Positions 15,998 to 25,835 of a stretch of DNA of 64,000 nt are shown here, one piece after another. The DNA is taken from assembly GCA_016703005.1 (NCBI GenBank), contig JADJCX010000008.1, positions 1 through 64,000 of the forward strand, read 5' to 3'. The notes beneath the pieces were generated by a model that saw only the letters and a list, made by a program, of their open reading frames with translations, was not told the DNA's origin and did no database searches. A program made the position numbers and the translations under genes. Position 1 is the first letter of the stretch, and each line of letters begins with the position of its first letter. Origin of the DNA: Flavobacteriales bacterium (GTDB taxonomy: Bacteria; Bacteroidota; Bacteroidia; Flavobacteriales_F; PHOS-HE28).

Positions 15998-17290
15998 TCA
16001 CAAGAGCCGCATGACCACCATGCCCAGCACCGTTGCCAGGAAGATGGCGCCGAAGCCCAGGCCCACCCACTTGCGCAGAGACTTGTCGCCGAAGAAGACC
16101 ACGAGAAGGAACTTCATCACGGTGTTCGACAGTGTCGCCAGTAGAACGGCGGTCATGCCTTGCAGGGTGTCGGCGATGTCCGGTTCGCGCGCGATGGAAA
16201 GCGTGATCGCATCCATGTCGGTGGCGCCGAAGACCAAGCTGCCGATGTACAATCCCTGTGCACTGTAGTGCGCTGAGGCCAGCTCCATCAGCCACAGCAC
16301 AGCCATGTATATCAATGCGAACTGGATGGCCACACTGAAGTTGAGCGGGTTCTTCGTCGGGACTTCCACCGGGGTTTCCTTGCCGCCCTTGCGGTGAATG
16401 AGAAAAGCAGCGCCGAAGGCCACCAACGTGATGAAGGCGACGGGCAGCGCCAGTTGTAAGGCGAGATGCCGGTTCACCACCCAGGTCTCCAACAGGATGC
16501 GCGGATACAGCACGGCCGTGGCCGCAATGATGCTTACTGCAGCGATCACATGCGACGCGTTCGGATGCTCCCGAGTGCGCCGCGAAACGCTGAGCGTTAC
16601 GGCAGTGCTCGAGACCAGTCCGCCGACGATGCCAGCGAGCAATGTGCCTTTGCGCGCACCTAGGATCTTGGCCAGCAGGTAGCCCGCCAGGCTGATGCCC
16701 GTGACGAGGATCACCATGGTCCGGATCTCGTGCAGGTTCCACACGCCGTTGGGACCGAATGGCTCGTCCGGCAGGAACGGCAGCACCACAGCGGAGATGA
16801 TGACGAACTGGATGAAGGCGCGGATCTCCTGTGGCGTCAGCGTGGCGATGAAGCTGTGCAACTTCACCTTCAACGAGAGCAGCGACGTGATGACGACCGT
16901 GACGATCACCGCGAGCAGGATCTCGCCCTCGAACACCAGCGCGCCGATGATGTAAGCGAGTATGCCGGACAGTTCGGTGGTGATGCCAAAGCTGCCGCTC
17001 TTCGCGGTCATGACGTAGGTAGTGACCACCATCGCGATGAGCCCGAAAAGACCCGTGATGAACAGCCAGTCGCCAAAGCGCTGCGACAGGAACGCGCATA
17101 GAAAGCCGAACAGCGCGATGAAGGTGTAGGTGCGCACACCGGCGAACTGTTCTTCCTTGTCCACCACGCGCTTGGCGTACTCGCGCTCCAAGCCAATGAG
17201 GAAACCGAGCGCCAGGCTGATCATCAGCCGCCATAGAAGATCTTGCAGTTCTTGGCTCAACGCATCCAACCTAAGGAATTCCGTTGCCAT
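15998..17290 (-). CDS. MgtC/SapB-DUF4010 integral membrane protein
   Basis: This encodes 430 residues from ATG 17290. The N-terminal third is a MgtC/SapB module (LMISLALGFLIGLEREYAKR, GVRTYTFIALFGFL, GLIAMVVTTYVMT, GITTELSGILAYIIGALVF). The C-terminal part is DUF4010: more helices around RTMVILVTGISLAGYLLAK, GIVGGLVSSTAVTLSVSRR, LYIGSLVFGATDMDAITLS and ATLSNTVMKFLLV. About twelve membrane helices are expected. MgtC proteins help cells cope with low magnesium or acid; for the DUF4010 fusion the substrate is not established. It is a single gene with no obvious operon partner. Confidence 0.9.
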   Translation of the reverse strand: MATEFLRLDALSQELQDLLWRLMISLALGFLIGLEREYAKRVVDKEEQFAGVRTYTFIALFGFLCAFLSQRFGDWLFITGLFGLIAMVVTTYVMTAKSGSFGITTELSGILAYIIGALVFEGEILLAVIVTVVITSLLSLKVKLHSFIATLTPQEIRAFIQFVIISAVVLPFLPDEPFGPNGVWNLHEIRTMVILVTGISLAGYLLAKILGARKGTLLAGIVGGLVSSTAVTLSVSRRTREHPNASHVIAAVSIIAATAVLYPRILLETWVVNRHLALQLALPVAFITLVAFGAAFLIHRKGGKETPVEVPTKNPLNFSVAIQFALIYMAVLWLMELASAHYSAQGLYIGSLVFGATDMDAITLSIAREPDIADTLQGMTAVLLATLSNTVMKFLLVVFFGDKSLRKWVGLGFGAIFLATVLGMVVMRLL

Positions 17291-17431
17291 TTCGGAAAAC
17301 GATCGCGAGGACGGCCCAGAACAATGCGATGATGCGAGCGGGGTGCTGTTGATCCGCATGGGCAATGGGGCGATCCGACCCGTTGTTGGGGTATTCGATC
17401 CACGGGTTCGCCCAAGTCATGTCAGAAACGT

Positions 17432-18652
17432 TCAAGCGGTAGTCCCGCTCACCAATGCCGTGATGGTGTACCCCATCAGCAGGAGCGTGAGGAGGATAGC
17501 GAACACCGGGATCATGGGTACACGGCCCACGTGTAACGGCATGCGGTACGGGCGGGGCAGATCAGGTTGTCGAAGGCGCAACATGATCGCTGAAAGGTTC
17601 ACTAGGATGAAGGTGAGGAAGATGCTCACCGTTGCGATCCGCGCCACGATGGCGATGTCGCCGATCAGCGCGAAAGCACAGACCACCAACGCGATGAACA
17701 CGAGGGCCGCCACGGGGGTCTTGCGCGGGGAAAGGCGGCTCAGCCAACGCATCGGTCCCAGTTCGCGACCCATGAAGGAGAGCACGCGCGAACTGCCGAG
17801 CAGGTTGCTGAGCAAGGTGTTGCTGGTGGAGAACAACGCCGCAATACCCACCAGCAGCAGGCCCGCGCGGCCCCAACGCCCTTCCACGATGGCGGCCAGC
17901 GGCGCGGGTTCGTTGGCGAGCTGTTGCCACGGCATGGCGCTCACCACAAGCATCGCGAGCGCCACATAGATCACCAGTACGATACCGTTGGAGATGAACA
18001 GCGCACGCGGGATGTTGCGCTCCGGCGAGCGTGTTTCCTCGGCGAGTTTCACGATGTCCTCGAACCCCATGTACGCGAAGAAGCTGAGCGCTGCGGCGAA
18101 GAACAGTCCGTTGACGTTCCCATCCGGAAGCGCCAGCAGATCTTCCGAACCGACATGTGGGAACGCAGCGATGCCCACCGCGACAAGTCCCAGGATCTCA
18201 ACTACCGTAAGTGCGATGTTCACCGTGCTCGACGCCTGTATGCCCCGGATGTTCACCAGCAACAGCAGCCCGATGATGCCCAGCGCGACCGGCAACAGAG
18301 GCAGGTCCACGAGTTCGGTGATGTACCCCGCGAAGCCCAGCGATACAGTGGCGGCGCTTATGATGCCGTTGAGCGCGATCAATAGGCCAACACCTGTTCC
18401 CGCCCGTTGCCCGAAGGCCTTCTGGGCGTAGACGTACTCGCCACCGGAGCGCGGGAAGGCCGCGCTCAGTTCGGCATAGGAGAACGCGGTGAGGAAGGCG
18501 GTGAACGAGGCGATGACAAAGGCCAGCCAGGTGAGGTTGCCCGCTTCGCCCGCCACCTTGCCGATGAGCGTGTAGATGCCGGCACCGAGGATGGAACCAA
18601 CACCGAAGAAGATCACATGGCCGAGGCCGAGCGCGCGTTTGAGTGTTGGCAT
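17432..18652 (-). CDS. APC superfamily amino acid permease
   Basis: This encodes 406 residues. The first helix carries the family signature GHVIFFGVGSILGAGIYTLIG. Next come AFVIASFTAFLTAFSYAELS and FPRSGGEYVYAQKAFG, the substrate-site and loop motifs of APC transporters. About twelve helices are expected, ending IPVFAILLTLLLMGYTITAL. The likely job is proton-coupled or exchange import of amino acids or polyamines across the inner membrane. The substrate cannot be read from sequence. It is slightly shorter than most family members but intact at both ends. Confidence 0.9.
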   Translation of the reverse strand: MPTLKRALGLGHVIFFGVGSILGAGIYTLIGKVAGEAGNLTWLAFVIASFTAFLTAFSYAELSAAFPRSGGEYVYAQKAFGQRAGTGVGLLIALNGIISAATVSLGFAGYITELVDLPLLPVALGIIGLLLLVNIRGIQASSTVNIALTVVEILGLVAVGIAAFPHVGSEDLLALPDGNVNGLFFAAALSFFAYMGFEDIVKLAEETRSPERNIPRALFISNGIVLVIYVALAMLVVSAMPWQQLANEPAPLAAIVEGRWGRAGLLLVGIAALFSTSNTLLSNLLGSSRVLSFMGRELGPMRWLSRLSPRKTPVAALVFIALVVCAFALIGDIAIVARIATVSIFLTFILVNLSAIMLRLRQPDLPRPYRMPLHVGRVPMIPVFAILLTLLLMGYTITALVSGTTA

Positions 18653-18780
18653 TCGAATAGCTTGATGGAACGGCCGCGCATCACCGGAACGTTTCCTGTA
18701 GTGGACCCCATTCGGTCAAGTACCGGGCCGGTAAGGCCACGTACCTTCATTGCCGACGGACGACACGACGAAGACCATCC

Positions 18781-19674
18781 ATGCCAACTGACTATTACCA
18801 AGTGCTCGGACTCGCCCGCACTGCAACGGCGGACGAGATCAAGAAGGCCTATCGGAAACTGGCGCGCAAGCACCATCCCGATCTGAACCCGAACAACACC
18901 GACGCGAAGAAGAAATTCCAGGAGATCAACGAGGCGAACGAAGTGTTGAGCGATCCGCTAAGCCGCAAGAAGTACGACCAGTATGGCGAGCAATGGAAAC
19001 ATGCCGAGCAGTTCGAGAAAGCAAAGCGTGAGCAAGGGTCGCGACAGCAGGCAAGCGGTCAAGGAGGGAACCCATTCGGTGCCGGTGGAATGGATGAAGA
19101 AGACCTCTTCAGTTCCATGTTCGGCGGTGGGCGTGGGCGGCAGGTGAAGTTCCGCGGGCAGGACTACCAGACGGAACTACGATTGGATGCTGAAGCGGCG
19201 TACACCACGCACAAACAAACGCTTAACGTCAATGGCAAACCGATCCGCATAACGGTGCCTGCGGGTGTGGAGAATGAACAGTCCATCCGCATTCCCGGGC
19301 AAGGCGGCCCTGGCGTGAACGGCGGTCCCAACGGCGACCTTTATCTCACCTTCTTCGTCGCACCGCATCCGCGTTTCAAACGTGTGGGCAAGGACCTCTT
19401 CCTCATGCAAGACCTTGAGCTGCCCACGGCCATGCTGGGCGGCGAGATCACCGTGGAGACGATGGATGGAAAAGTGAAGCTGAAGGTGGCACCGGAAACA
19501 CAGAACGGCACCAAAGTGAAGTTGAAAGGCAAAGGCTTCCCGGTTTACAAACAGCAAGGTCAGTTCGGCGATCTTTATGTGACCTACAACGTGAAGTTGC
19601 CCACCGGTCTGAGCGATCGCGAACAAGAGCTTTTCCGCGAACTGGCCGCCATCCGCAATACCGCATCCGCATGA
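18781..19674 (+). CDS. cbpA: DnaJ-type co-chaperone CbpA
   Basis: This encodes 297 residues. The J domain (1-70) has DYYQVLGL, YRKLARKHHPD with the HPD loop at 32-34, and LSDPLSRKKYDQYG. A G/F-rich linker follows (SGQGGNPFGAGG). There is no CxxCxGxG zinc finger, which marks a CbpA rather than a DnaJ. Two beta-barrel substrate-binding domains follow (VPAGVENEQSIRIPGQGG, DLYLTFFVAPHPRFKRVG, LELPTAMLGGEITVETMDG, VKLKGKGFPVY). It stimulates DnaK ATPase activity and holds unfolded clients. It overlaps the next gene, cbpM, by 4 bases, as expected of a regulator pair. Confidence 0.95.
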   Translation: MPTDYYQVLGLARTATADEIKKAYRKLARKHHPDLNPNNTDAKKKFQEINEANEVLSDPLSRKKYDQYGEQWKHAEQFEKAKREQGSRQQASGQGGNPFGAGGMDEEDLFSSMFGGGRGRQVKFRGQDYQTELRLDAEAAYTTHKQTLNVNGKPIRITVPAGVENEQSIRIPGQGGPGVNGGPNGDLYLTFFVAPHPRFKRVGKDLFLMQDLELPTAMLGGEITVETMDGKVKLKVAPETQNGTKVKLKGKGFPVYKQQGQFGDLYVTYNVKLPTGLSDREQELFRELAAIRNTASA

Positions 19675-19972
19675 GCACCGAACAACTGATCGCCGTTGAG
19701 GTCTTCGCCACGCACCAAGGCGTTGAAGCCACCTTCGTCCACGCCCTGCACGAACGCGGATTGGTCCACATCACCGTGGTGCAAGAGCAACACTTCCTGG
19801 AACCCGAACAGCTCGCTCGCATCGAGCAACTCGCCCGCCTGCACTACGACCTCGACATCAACCTCGAAGGCCTCGAAGCCATTAGCCATTTACTGGACCG
19901 CATGGATGCCGCGCATCGGATCTGCGCACGTTGCGTGAGCGGTTGCAGCGCTATGAAGATGGCGGCCTGTGA
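19671..19972 (+). CDS. cbpM: Chaperone modulator CbpM, frameshifted near the end
   Basis: The first 82 residues match CbpM: EQLIAVEVFATHQGVEATFVHALHERGL (abridged), FLEPEQLARIEQLARLHYDLDINLEGLEAISHLLDRMD. In the unshifted frame the protein then runs into a Cys-rich, non-family end. A one-base shift near 19918 gives DLRTLRERLQRYEDGGL and a stop at 19970-19972, the normal CbpM tail of a helix with heptad leucines. The joined product has about 100 residues. CbpM binds the CbpA J domain and inhibits its work with DnaK. It is translationally coupled to cbpA. Confidence 0.85.
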
Positions 19973-22496
19973 GCGCTACCCCACGGTGTGAGCGCTCTTC
20001 TCCGGCGCATCCACTTGTACACTTCGAACCATAGCACCGAGGCGAAGCCCATGGCGGCCGCGATGCCGAGTTGCTGAGCCGATGGTGAAGCCAAGTGGAA
20101 GAAGTCGCGGAACACTGGCACGTAGAGCAGCGCACCGAGCAATGTGAGAGTGAGCAGGAGGATGCCGCGCAGCAGCCAGTTGCCGTAGCCGAACGTGCTG
20201 AACACGGAATGCGTGAACGAGCGGTTCACCAGCGTAAGGCCGATGTTGGCGAAGACCAACGCGCTGAAGACCATGGCGCGCACGAGTTCTTCCGGATGGC
20301 CTTGTGAAACTGCGAGTTGATACGTGCCCAACGTGCCGAGCGTGATGATGAGCCCTTGCCAGATGCTGATGGACAGTTCCTTCCATGTGAGGAAGGTGAG
20401 GCTGAGCGGGCGCGGCGGACGACGCATGCCATCCTTCTCCAGTGGTTCGTTCTCGTACACGATGCTGCACGTGGGGCCCATGATCAGCTCGAGGAAGATC
20501 ACATGCAGCGGCGTGAAGATGTTCGGATAGACCCAACCAAGGAACAACGGCAGCGATACTGTGAGGATGATGGGGATATGGATGGAAATGATGTACTGGA
20601 TGGCTTTCTTCAGGTTGCCGTAGATCTTGCGACCCATCGCCACGGCGTCAACCATGTTGCCGAGATCGTCATTCACAAGGATCAGCGACGCGGCTTCCTT
20701 GGCGAGCTCGCTGCCGCGCTTGCCCATGGCGATGCCGATGTGCGCGGCTTTCAGCGCGGGTCCGTCGTTCACGCCGTCGCCGGTCATGGCTACGACATGT
20801 CCTTCGGCTTGCAGCGCGTTGATGATGCGCAGTTTCGCTTCCGGGAACATGCGCGTGAAGATGTTCGTCTCCTTCACCGCAATGCGCAGTGCAGCATCAT
20901 CGAGCTTCATCATGTCCTCGCCGTTCAGCGTCCTTTCGGAACCGCGGAAACCTGTCTGCTTGGCGATGGCGGCGGTGGTGAGCGCGTTGTCGCCGGTGAT
21001 GATCTTCACCTCGATGCCCGCATCGTAGAACTGTTGGAACACAGCGGAGATGTTCGCCTTCGGTGGATCGTTGAACGCCACCAGCCCAAGGAAGTCCAGG
21101 CTGAGTCCTCTTGGTCCTTCGGATAGGCATCACCGGAAAGCTTGGCTTCAGCAACACCGAGGACACGCAGCCCATGGCCCGCTAGTGCTTCCACTTGGGC
21201 AAGTACTTCGGTCTTCTGCGCATCGCTCAGGATGATCGGCGCAGCACGCGCTCCGGTGCGCCTTTGCAGGCGATGATGCGTTCGCCGGTTGCGTCCGCGA
21301 ACACATGCGTCATCATCGGTGGCTTGCCCCCCAATGGATACTCGTGCGCCATTTGGAAGTCGGGGCGGCGGTCACGTTCCGCGCTTTTCTTGTGGGCTTC
21401 ATGCAGTGCCACTTCCATCGGATCGAAGGGCACGGGTTCACTGGCCCACATGGCTACTTCGATCACCCGGCGTGCGTCACTGCTGGACCATGCGTCGGGT
21501 GCGAGCGTTTGTCCGTTCGCTTGCACGAAGAGTTGTGCGAGCGACATCCTGTTCTCCGTGATGGTGCCGGTCTTGTCCGTGCAGATCACAGTGGCGGAGC
21601 CGAGCGTTTCAACCGTAGTAGAGCGCTTCACGATCACGCCTTGCTTGGCCAATCGCCATGCGCCCAACGCCAGGAACGTGGCGAAGGCCACGGGGATCTC
21701 CTCCGGCAGGATCGACATGGCCAATGTGAGACCGGTGAGCAAACTGTCCAACAGCGAACCGCTGCGTGCGTAAGCCACGGCCCATACGGCAATGAACACC
21801 ACCACACCCACAATGGCCATGTTGCGCACGAAGCGCGTGATCTGTTGTTGCAGAGGAGTTGGTGGCACTTCGATCGCTGCGAGCGAGGTGCTGATCTTTG
21901 CCGAGCTGCGTGCCTTTGCCAACGGCGGTGACGCGATACACCGCCAATCCCGAGACCACTTGCGTGCCTTTGCTCACGTTGGCGAGCGCGCCTTCGGAGT
22001 TGCGCGCCACGGCGAACGCTTCGCCCGTGAGGATGGACTCGTTCACGCTGAAGTCATTGCCCTGCACGATCACGCCATCGGCGGCGAGCAAGTTGCCTTC
22101 CTCGGCCATGGCGTGATCGCCCACCACCACATCCTCGACCGGGACTTTCACTACGGTGTTGTTGCGGATCACCGTCGCGTGCGCCTCACTGAACGCGTGC
22201 AAGGCCGCAAGTGCTTTTCGGCTGCGCGAGTCCTGGTAGATCGAGATCGCCGAGACCAGCACGATGGCGCCCGCCATGAAGTAGGCTTCGGTGCGCTCGC
22301 CCAGCGCGAAGTAGATGATGCTGGTGGCGAGCAGCAGCAGGAACATGGGTTCGAACACGGTGCCCTTCACAGCAGGCCAGAACGCACCGCCGGTCTTGTC
22401 CTCTATCGTATTGCGCCCATGCTTTGCCCGCGCCGCGATCACTTCAGCATCGCTGAGACCTTGAAAGGGAAGGGGTTGGCGGGCATGTGCGGTCAA
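19951..22496 (-). CDS. P-type cation-transporting ATPase, broken by at least three frameshifts
   Basis: The pieces read in order on the minus strand. The N-terminal part has LSDAEVIAARAKHGRN and GTVFEPMFLLLLATSIIYF, then the actuator domain with SILTGEA. Near 21915 the frame shifts to a segment with SILPEEIPVAFATFLALG (M4 ion site) and DKTGTITENRM (phosphorylation Asp). Near 21238 and 21100 it shifts again to KIITGDNALTTAAIAKQTGF, VVAMTGDGVNDGPALKAAHIGIAMG and the C-terminal helices. The joined length of about 845 residues is normal for type II (calcium or other cation) ATPases. The sixth-helix signature is ELIMGPTCSIVYE, as in an uncharacterised bacterial branch, so the ion is unknown. The start is TTG 22496, or ATG 22486 after another shift. 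A further shift near the end would move the stop to 19976. Confidence 0.8.
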
Positions 22497-22673
22497 GGTA
22501 GCCGTGAAGCTCGAACCTCGACCAGTGCGCTTCCATTCCTGCACCCGACCCTTCCATTTCGGTAGGGTGAAGCCTGGCGTGCAAAACACCCAAATCGCCT
22601 CCGGCCCACACCCAACAGCCCTCTGGCGGATTTTCCGCTCAGTGGCATCGCGTTCGCCCACGGCTCGGCGAAC

Positions 22674-24109
22674 ATGAACACGATGTCCATACACACGCTG
22701 ATCTTCTCTTTGTTCTCCTTCTCGTTCTGCAACACGTTCTCCCAAGACACCACGGCATCCGCACCGAAGGTCCCCTTCGAAGGCATGGACCTGACGTGGA
22801 TCAACGGCCAGAACCGCCAGCGCAACTTCCCGCTCACCTTGACCAAAGAGGGCGAGACCGTTCTGACCGGTGTGGCACTGCTGGACGGTTACTACAACTA
22901 CAACGCGGCCAACCCTGCGGACAACACGCACACGATCAGTTCCACGATGGGTCGGCACAACGAGTTCACGCTGAACCAAATGAGCTTCGGGCTGGAGAGC
23001 AACTACAAGAACATTATCGGGCGGTTGTGGGTGCAGTATGGGCAAATGGGCTCGATCGTGCAGGACCTCGACGGCAGTGTGTACCGTGGTCGCAACACCA
23101 GCATCAACAACCTGAAGTACATCCGGGAAGCAGCGGGCGGCTACCACTTCAACAAGCTGCACGGGATCAACGTGGAGTTGGGCATCTTCATGAGCTACAT
23201 AGGGCTGGAGAGCTATGTGCTGCAGGAGAACTGGAGTTACCAGCGCAGCATGGTCTGCGACTTCACGCCGTTCTACTTCAGTGGTGCGCGCCTGCAGGTC
23301 TTCCGTCGAAGAAGTTCAAGACCGAACTCTGGGTGCTGAACGGATGGCAGACGTACAACAGCTTCAGCAAGAGCCCGGGTCCTGGCAACAGCAACTATTT
23401 CCGGCCCAGCGAGAACGTGCAGCTGGTGGCCAACTTCTACATCGGCCGCGATACGCAGAACCCCGATACGCTGGGCAACCAGAGCGATCGCCTTCGTTTC
23501 CACCACGACCACAGCATTGTGGCGCGTGTGTTCAAGAAACCCGAGAGCTCCGGACTTTCACAGATCGCCTTCAGCCTAAATAACCACTACGGATTCCAGA
23601 GCAACGACGCGCTTGGCGACACCGTGCTGGCCAGCGAGAACTTCATGATGGGCAGTTCGTTCGCAACGCGTTTCTGGTTCAGCAAGAACAAGTTGGCGCT
23701 CACCTTGCGCGGCGACTACATTACGAATCAAAGCGTGGTGAACGGCGCGAACACTTCGCCCTATCTGGCCTTCACACCGGCCGTGAGCGGCGACGAGCCG
23801 AACGGTTTCGAGGAAGCGATCGCCAACGATGAGAAGCTGAAGATCACCCAGTTCACCGCCACCTTCGATGTGATGCCGAACGACCACGTGACGTTCCGTT
23901 TCGAATACGGATTCCGTTCAGCGAGCATGCCCTACTTCGCGGGCGAAGGCGGCACCACCTCGCCGAGCGGCTGGACCAATGGCCCAACGACCACGCGGCC
24001 ATGGAAAGCGGATCTGCGAGCCGGAACCGCTTCACCTTGCCGTCAACTTACTGCGGAGAAGACGCGAAACCGCCAACACAGTAGCAACAAGATGTCCAGC
24101 GTTCCGTGA
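22674..24109 (+). CDS. Outer-membrane beta-barrel porin (BBP2-like), frameshifted
   Basis: The signal peptide is MNTMSIHTLIFSLFSFSFCNTFSQ (abridged SLFSFSFCNTFSQ). The mature chain alternates beta strands of a porin: FTLNQMSFGLESNYKNIIGRL, GINVELGIFMSYIGLESYV, NWSYQRSMVCDFTPFYFSGARLQV. Near 23305 the frame shifts and continues with KKFKTELWVLNGWQTYNSFS, LVANFYIGRDTQNPDT, FFTRFWFSKNKLALTLRGDY-like strands and VTFRFEYGFRS. The C-terminal 30 residues look broken again. Fragments ADLR, RFTL and AVNLL appear in three frames near 24009-24060 and would make the usual terminal strand. The proteins of this kind encoded beside potassium-transport genes in Bacteroidota suggest an ion-permeable channel. 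The exact 3' end is uncertain. Confidence 0.75.
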
Positions 24110-24140
24110 ACTTCGCCAATGGCTCTGACAAATACAACCC

Positions 24141-25829
24141 ATGGCACTCAGCATCCGCGAACGGCTTACGCTCGGCTCCCTGTTCCTGTACGGGCTGATG
24201 CTGTTCAGCGCCGTGTTGGGCATTGTGTACCTGATCCGGGTGGACACGGATTCGAAAGCGATCCGCAGGACAACTACGACAGCGTGAGCCATGTGCAGGG
24301 GCATGCTAGTCGCCTTGGATGACACGGTGCACGTCGATGCATCAATTGTTGCGATCGATAGTCTGGTGCGTGCGCAGGAGAACAACATCACCGAAGCCGG
24401 CGAAACGGAAGTGACCGCGCGGCTACGCACCCACTTCGAGCGGTGGAAGTCTACACGCTTGGACCACGATGCCCATGCGTTGCGCAGCGACCTGAACGCG
24501 ATACTGGTGCTGAACCTTGCCGCTATCGATCGCAAGAGCGCGTTGGCGGAGACGAGCGCCGGGCATGCGTTGTTCTGGCTCTTCGTGCTGACCATACTGC
24601 TGGCCTTGGTGGGCCTTGGGTTCAGCGTGGCCTTCCCGGCCGTGGTAAGCACGCCCATTGTGCGATTGAAGGAGGCCGCCCAGCAGCTCGCGGCGCACAA
24701 CTACCGGCACCGGATCCCGCGTTTCGGCATGAAGGAATTGGATGACTTGGCGCGCTCGTTCAACGACATGGCGGTGGAGTTGGAGAAGTACGAGCACACG
24801 AACATGGATCGCCTGATGCAGGAGAAGAACCGCGCCGAAGCGGTGGTGAACAGCTTGCAGGATGCGAGTATCGGCGTAGGTCCGGATGGCAAGGTGCTCT
24901 TCGCCAACAAGCGCGCGCTGGAACTCTTCGGACTGTCGCACACCAACATCGTCGGGCAGCCGATCGGCGAACTGGCGGAGCGCAATGCACTGCTGCGCCA
25001 TATGGTCGGTGCAAGCAACGGCTTGCCTTACCATCAGCGACAGGACGGGCGTGAGGAACACTACATCGGTGCGACTGCGACGATCAATGGGACCGAGGGG
25101 GCGCTAGGCCAAGTGCACGTGGTGCGCAACATCACGCACTTCCAACAGCGCGATCGCGCGAAGACGGAATTCCTTGCCACCTTCAGCCACGAACTGAAGA
25201 CGCCGTTGGCCAGTACGGACATCGGCCTCACGCTGCTCGAAGGCAAGCACGGGGCTTCGCTCAACGAAGAGCAACGCGCCATACTCGCCGACCTGCGGAA
25301 GGACCAGCAGCGCTTGGTGCGCATCGTCGGCGAGCTGCTGGACTTGGCCCAAGCCGAGACGGGCAACATCCGTGTGCAACTCACCGAGCTGCCGTTGGAA
25401 CAGGTGGTGAACGACGCGCTCGCGGCTGTGAAAGTCAGTGCCCAGCAGAAGGACATCCTGTTCGCAGTGCGCCCAGCCGAGGAAGGTCTGCGCGTGAGCG
25501 CCGACGCCGACAAAGCCGTGTGGGTGCTGGTGAACCTGCTGAGCAATGCCGTGCGCCATTCGCCCGAGCGCGGCGTGGTTTCCATTGCCATGAGCGGCGC
25601 AGGGGGACAGGCCTCGCTGACCATTGCTGACCAAGGTCCCGGCATACCCAAGGACGAACAAGCCCGCTTGTTCGAGCGCTTTGCGCCGGGCAGCGCGTCG
25701 CACAATGGCACAGGTCTCGGCCTCTCCGTCGCGCGCGAGTTCATGCAAGCCATGGGCGGCAGTATTTCTTTGGATCCCGACGGCGCCTCCGGCGCTTCCT
25801 TCACACTCACGTTCGCACCCGCGCACTGA
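24141..25829 (+). CDS. HAMP-PAS sensor histidine kinase (KdpD-associated type), frameshifted at the N-terminus
   Basis: ATG 24141 gives MALSIRERLTLGSLFLYGLM and a first membrane helix. The frame breaks near 24265 and again near 24310, between QDNYDSVSHVQG-like and MLVALDDTV segments. From there on the frame is open: a second helix (LFVLTILLALVGLGFSVAF), HAMP (STPIVRLKEAAQQLAAHNYRHR...), PAS (ASIGVGPDGKVLFANKRALELFG), HisKA with the phospho-acceptor His in TFSHELKTPLAS (about residue 350), and an ATPase domain (NLLSNAVRHSP, ADQGPGIP, GTGLGLSVAREF). Joined length is about 562 residues. It is 6 bases from kup and 31 bases after the porin. Kinases of this architecture accompany kdp potassium operons in Bacteroidota, so potassium or turgor sensing is the best guess. 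Confidence 0.8.
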
Positions 25830-25835
25830 TCACAC

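Noticed and set aside
15990..17234. 414-codon minus-strand frame over the MgtC-DUF4010 gene
   Set aside because: It is a shifted-frame shadow of the true gene; the overlapping frame has complete MgtC motifs.
24141..24320. Two separate small genes at the start of the kinase
   Set aside because: The pieces join as one N-terminus with a membrane helix and extracytoplasmic loop, as in family members.
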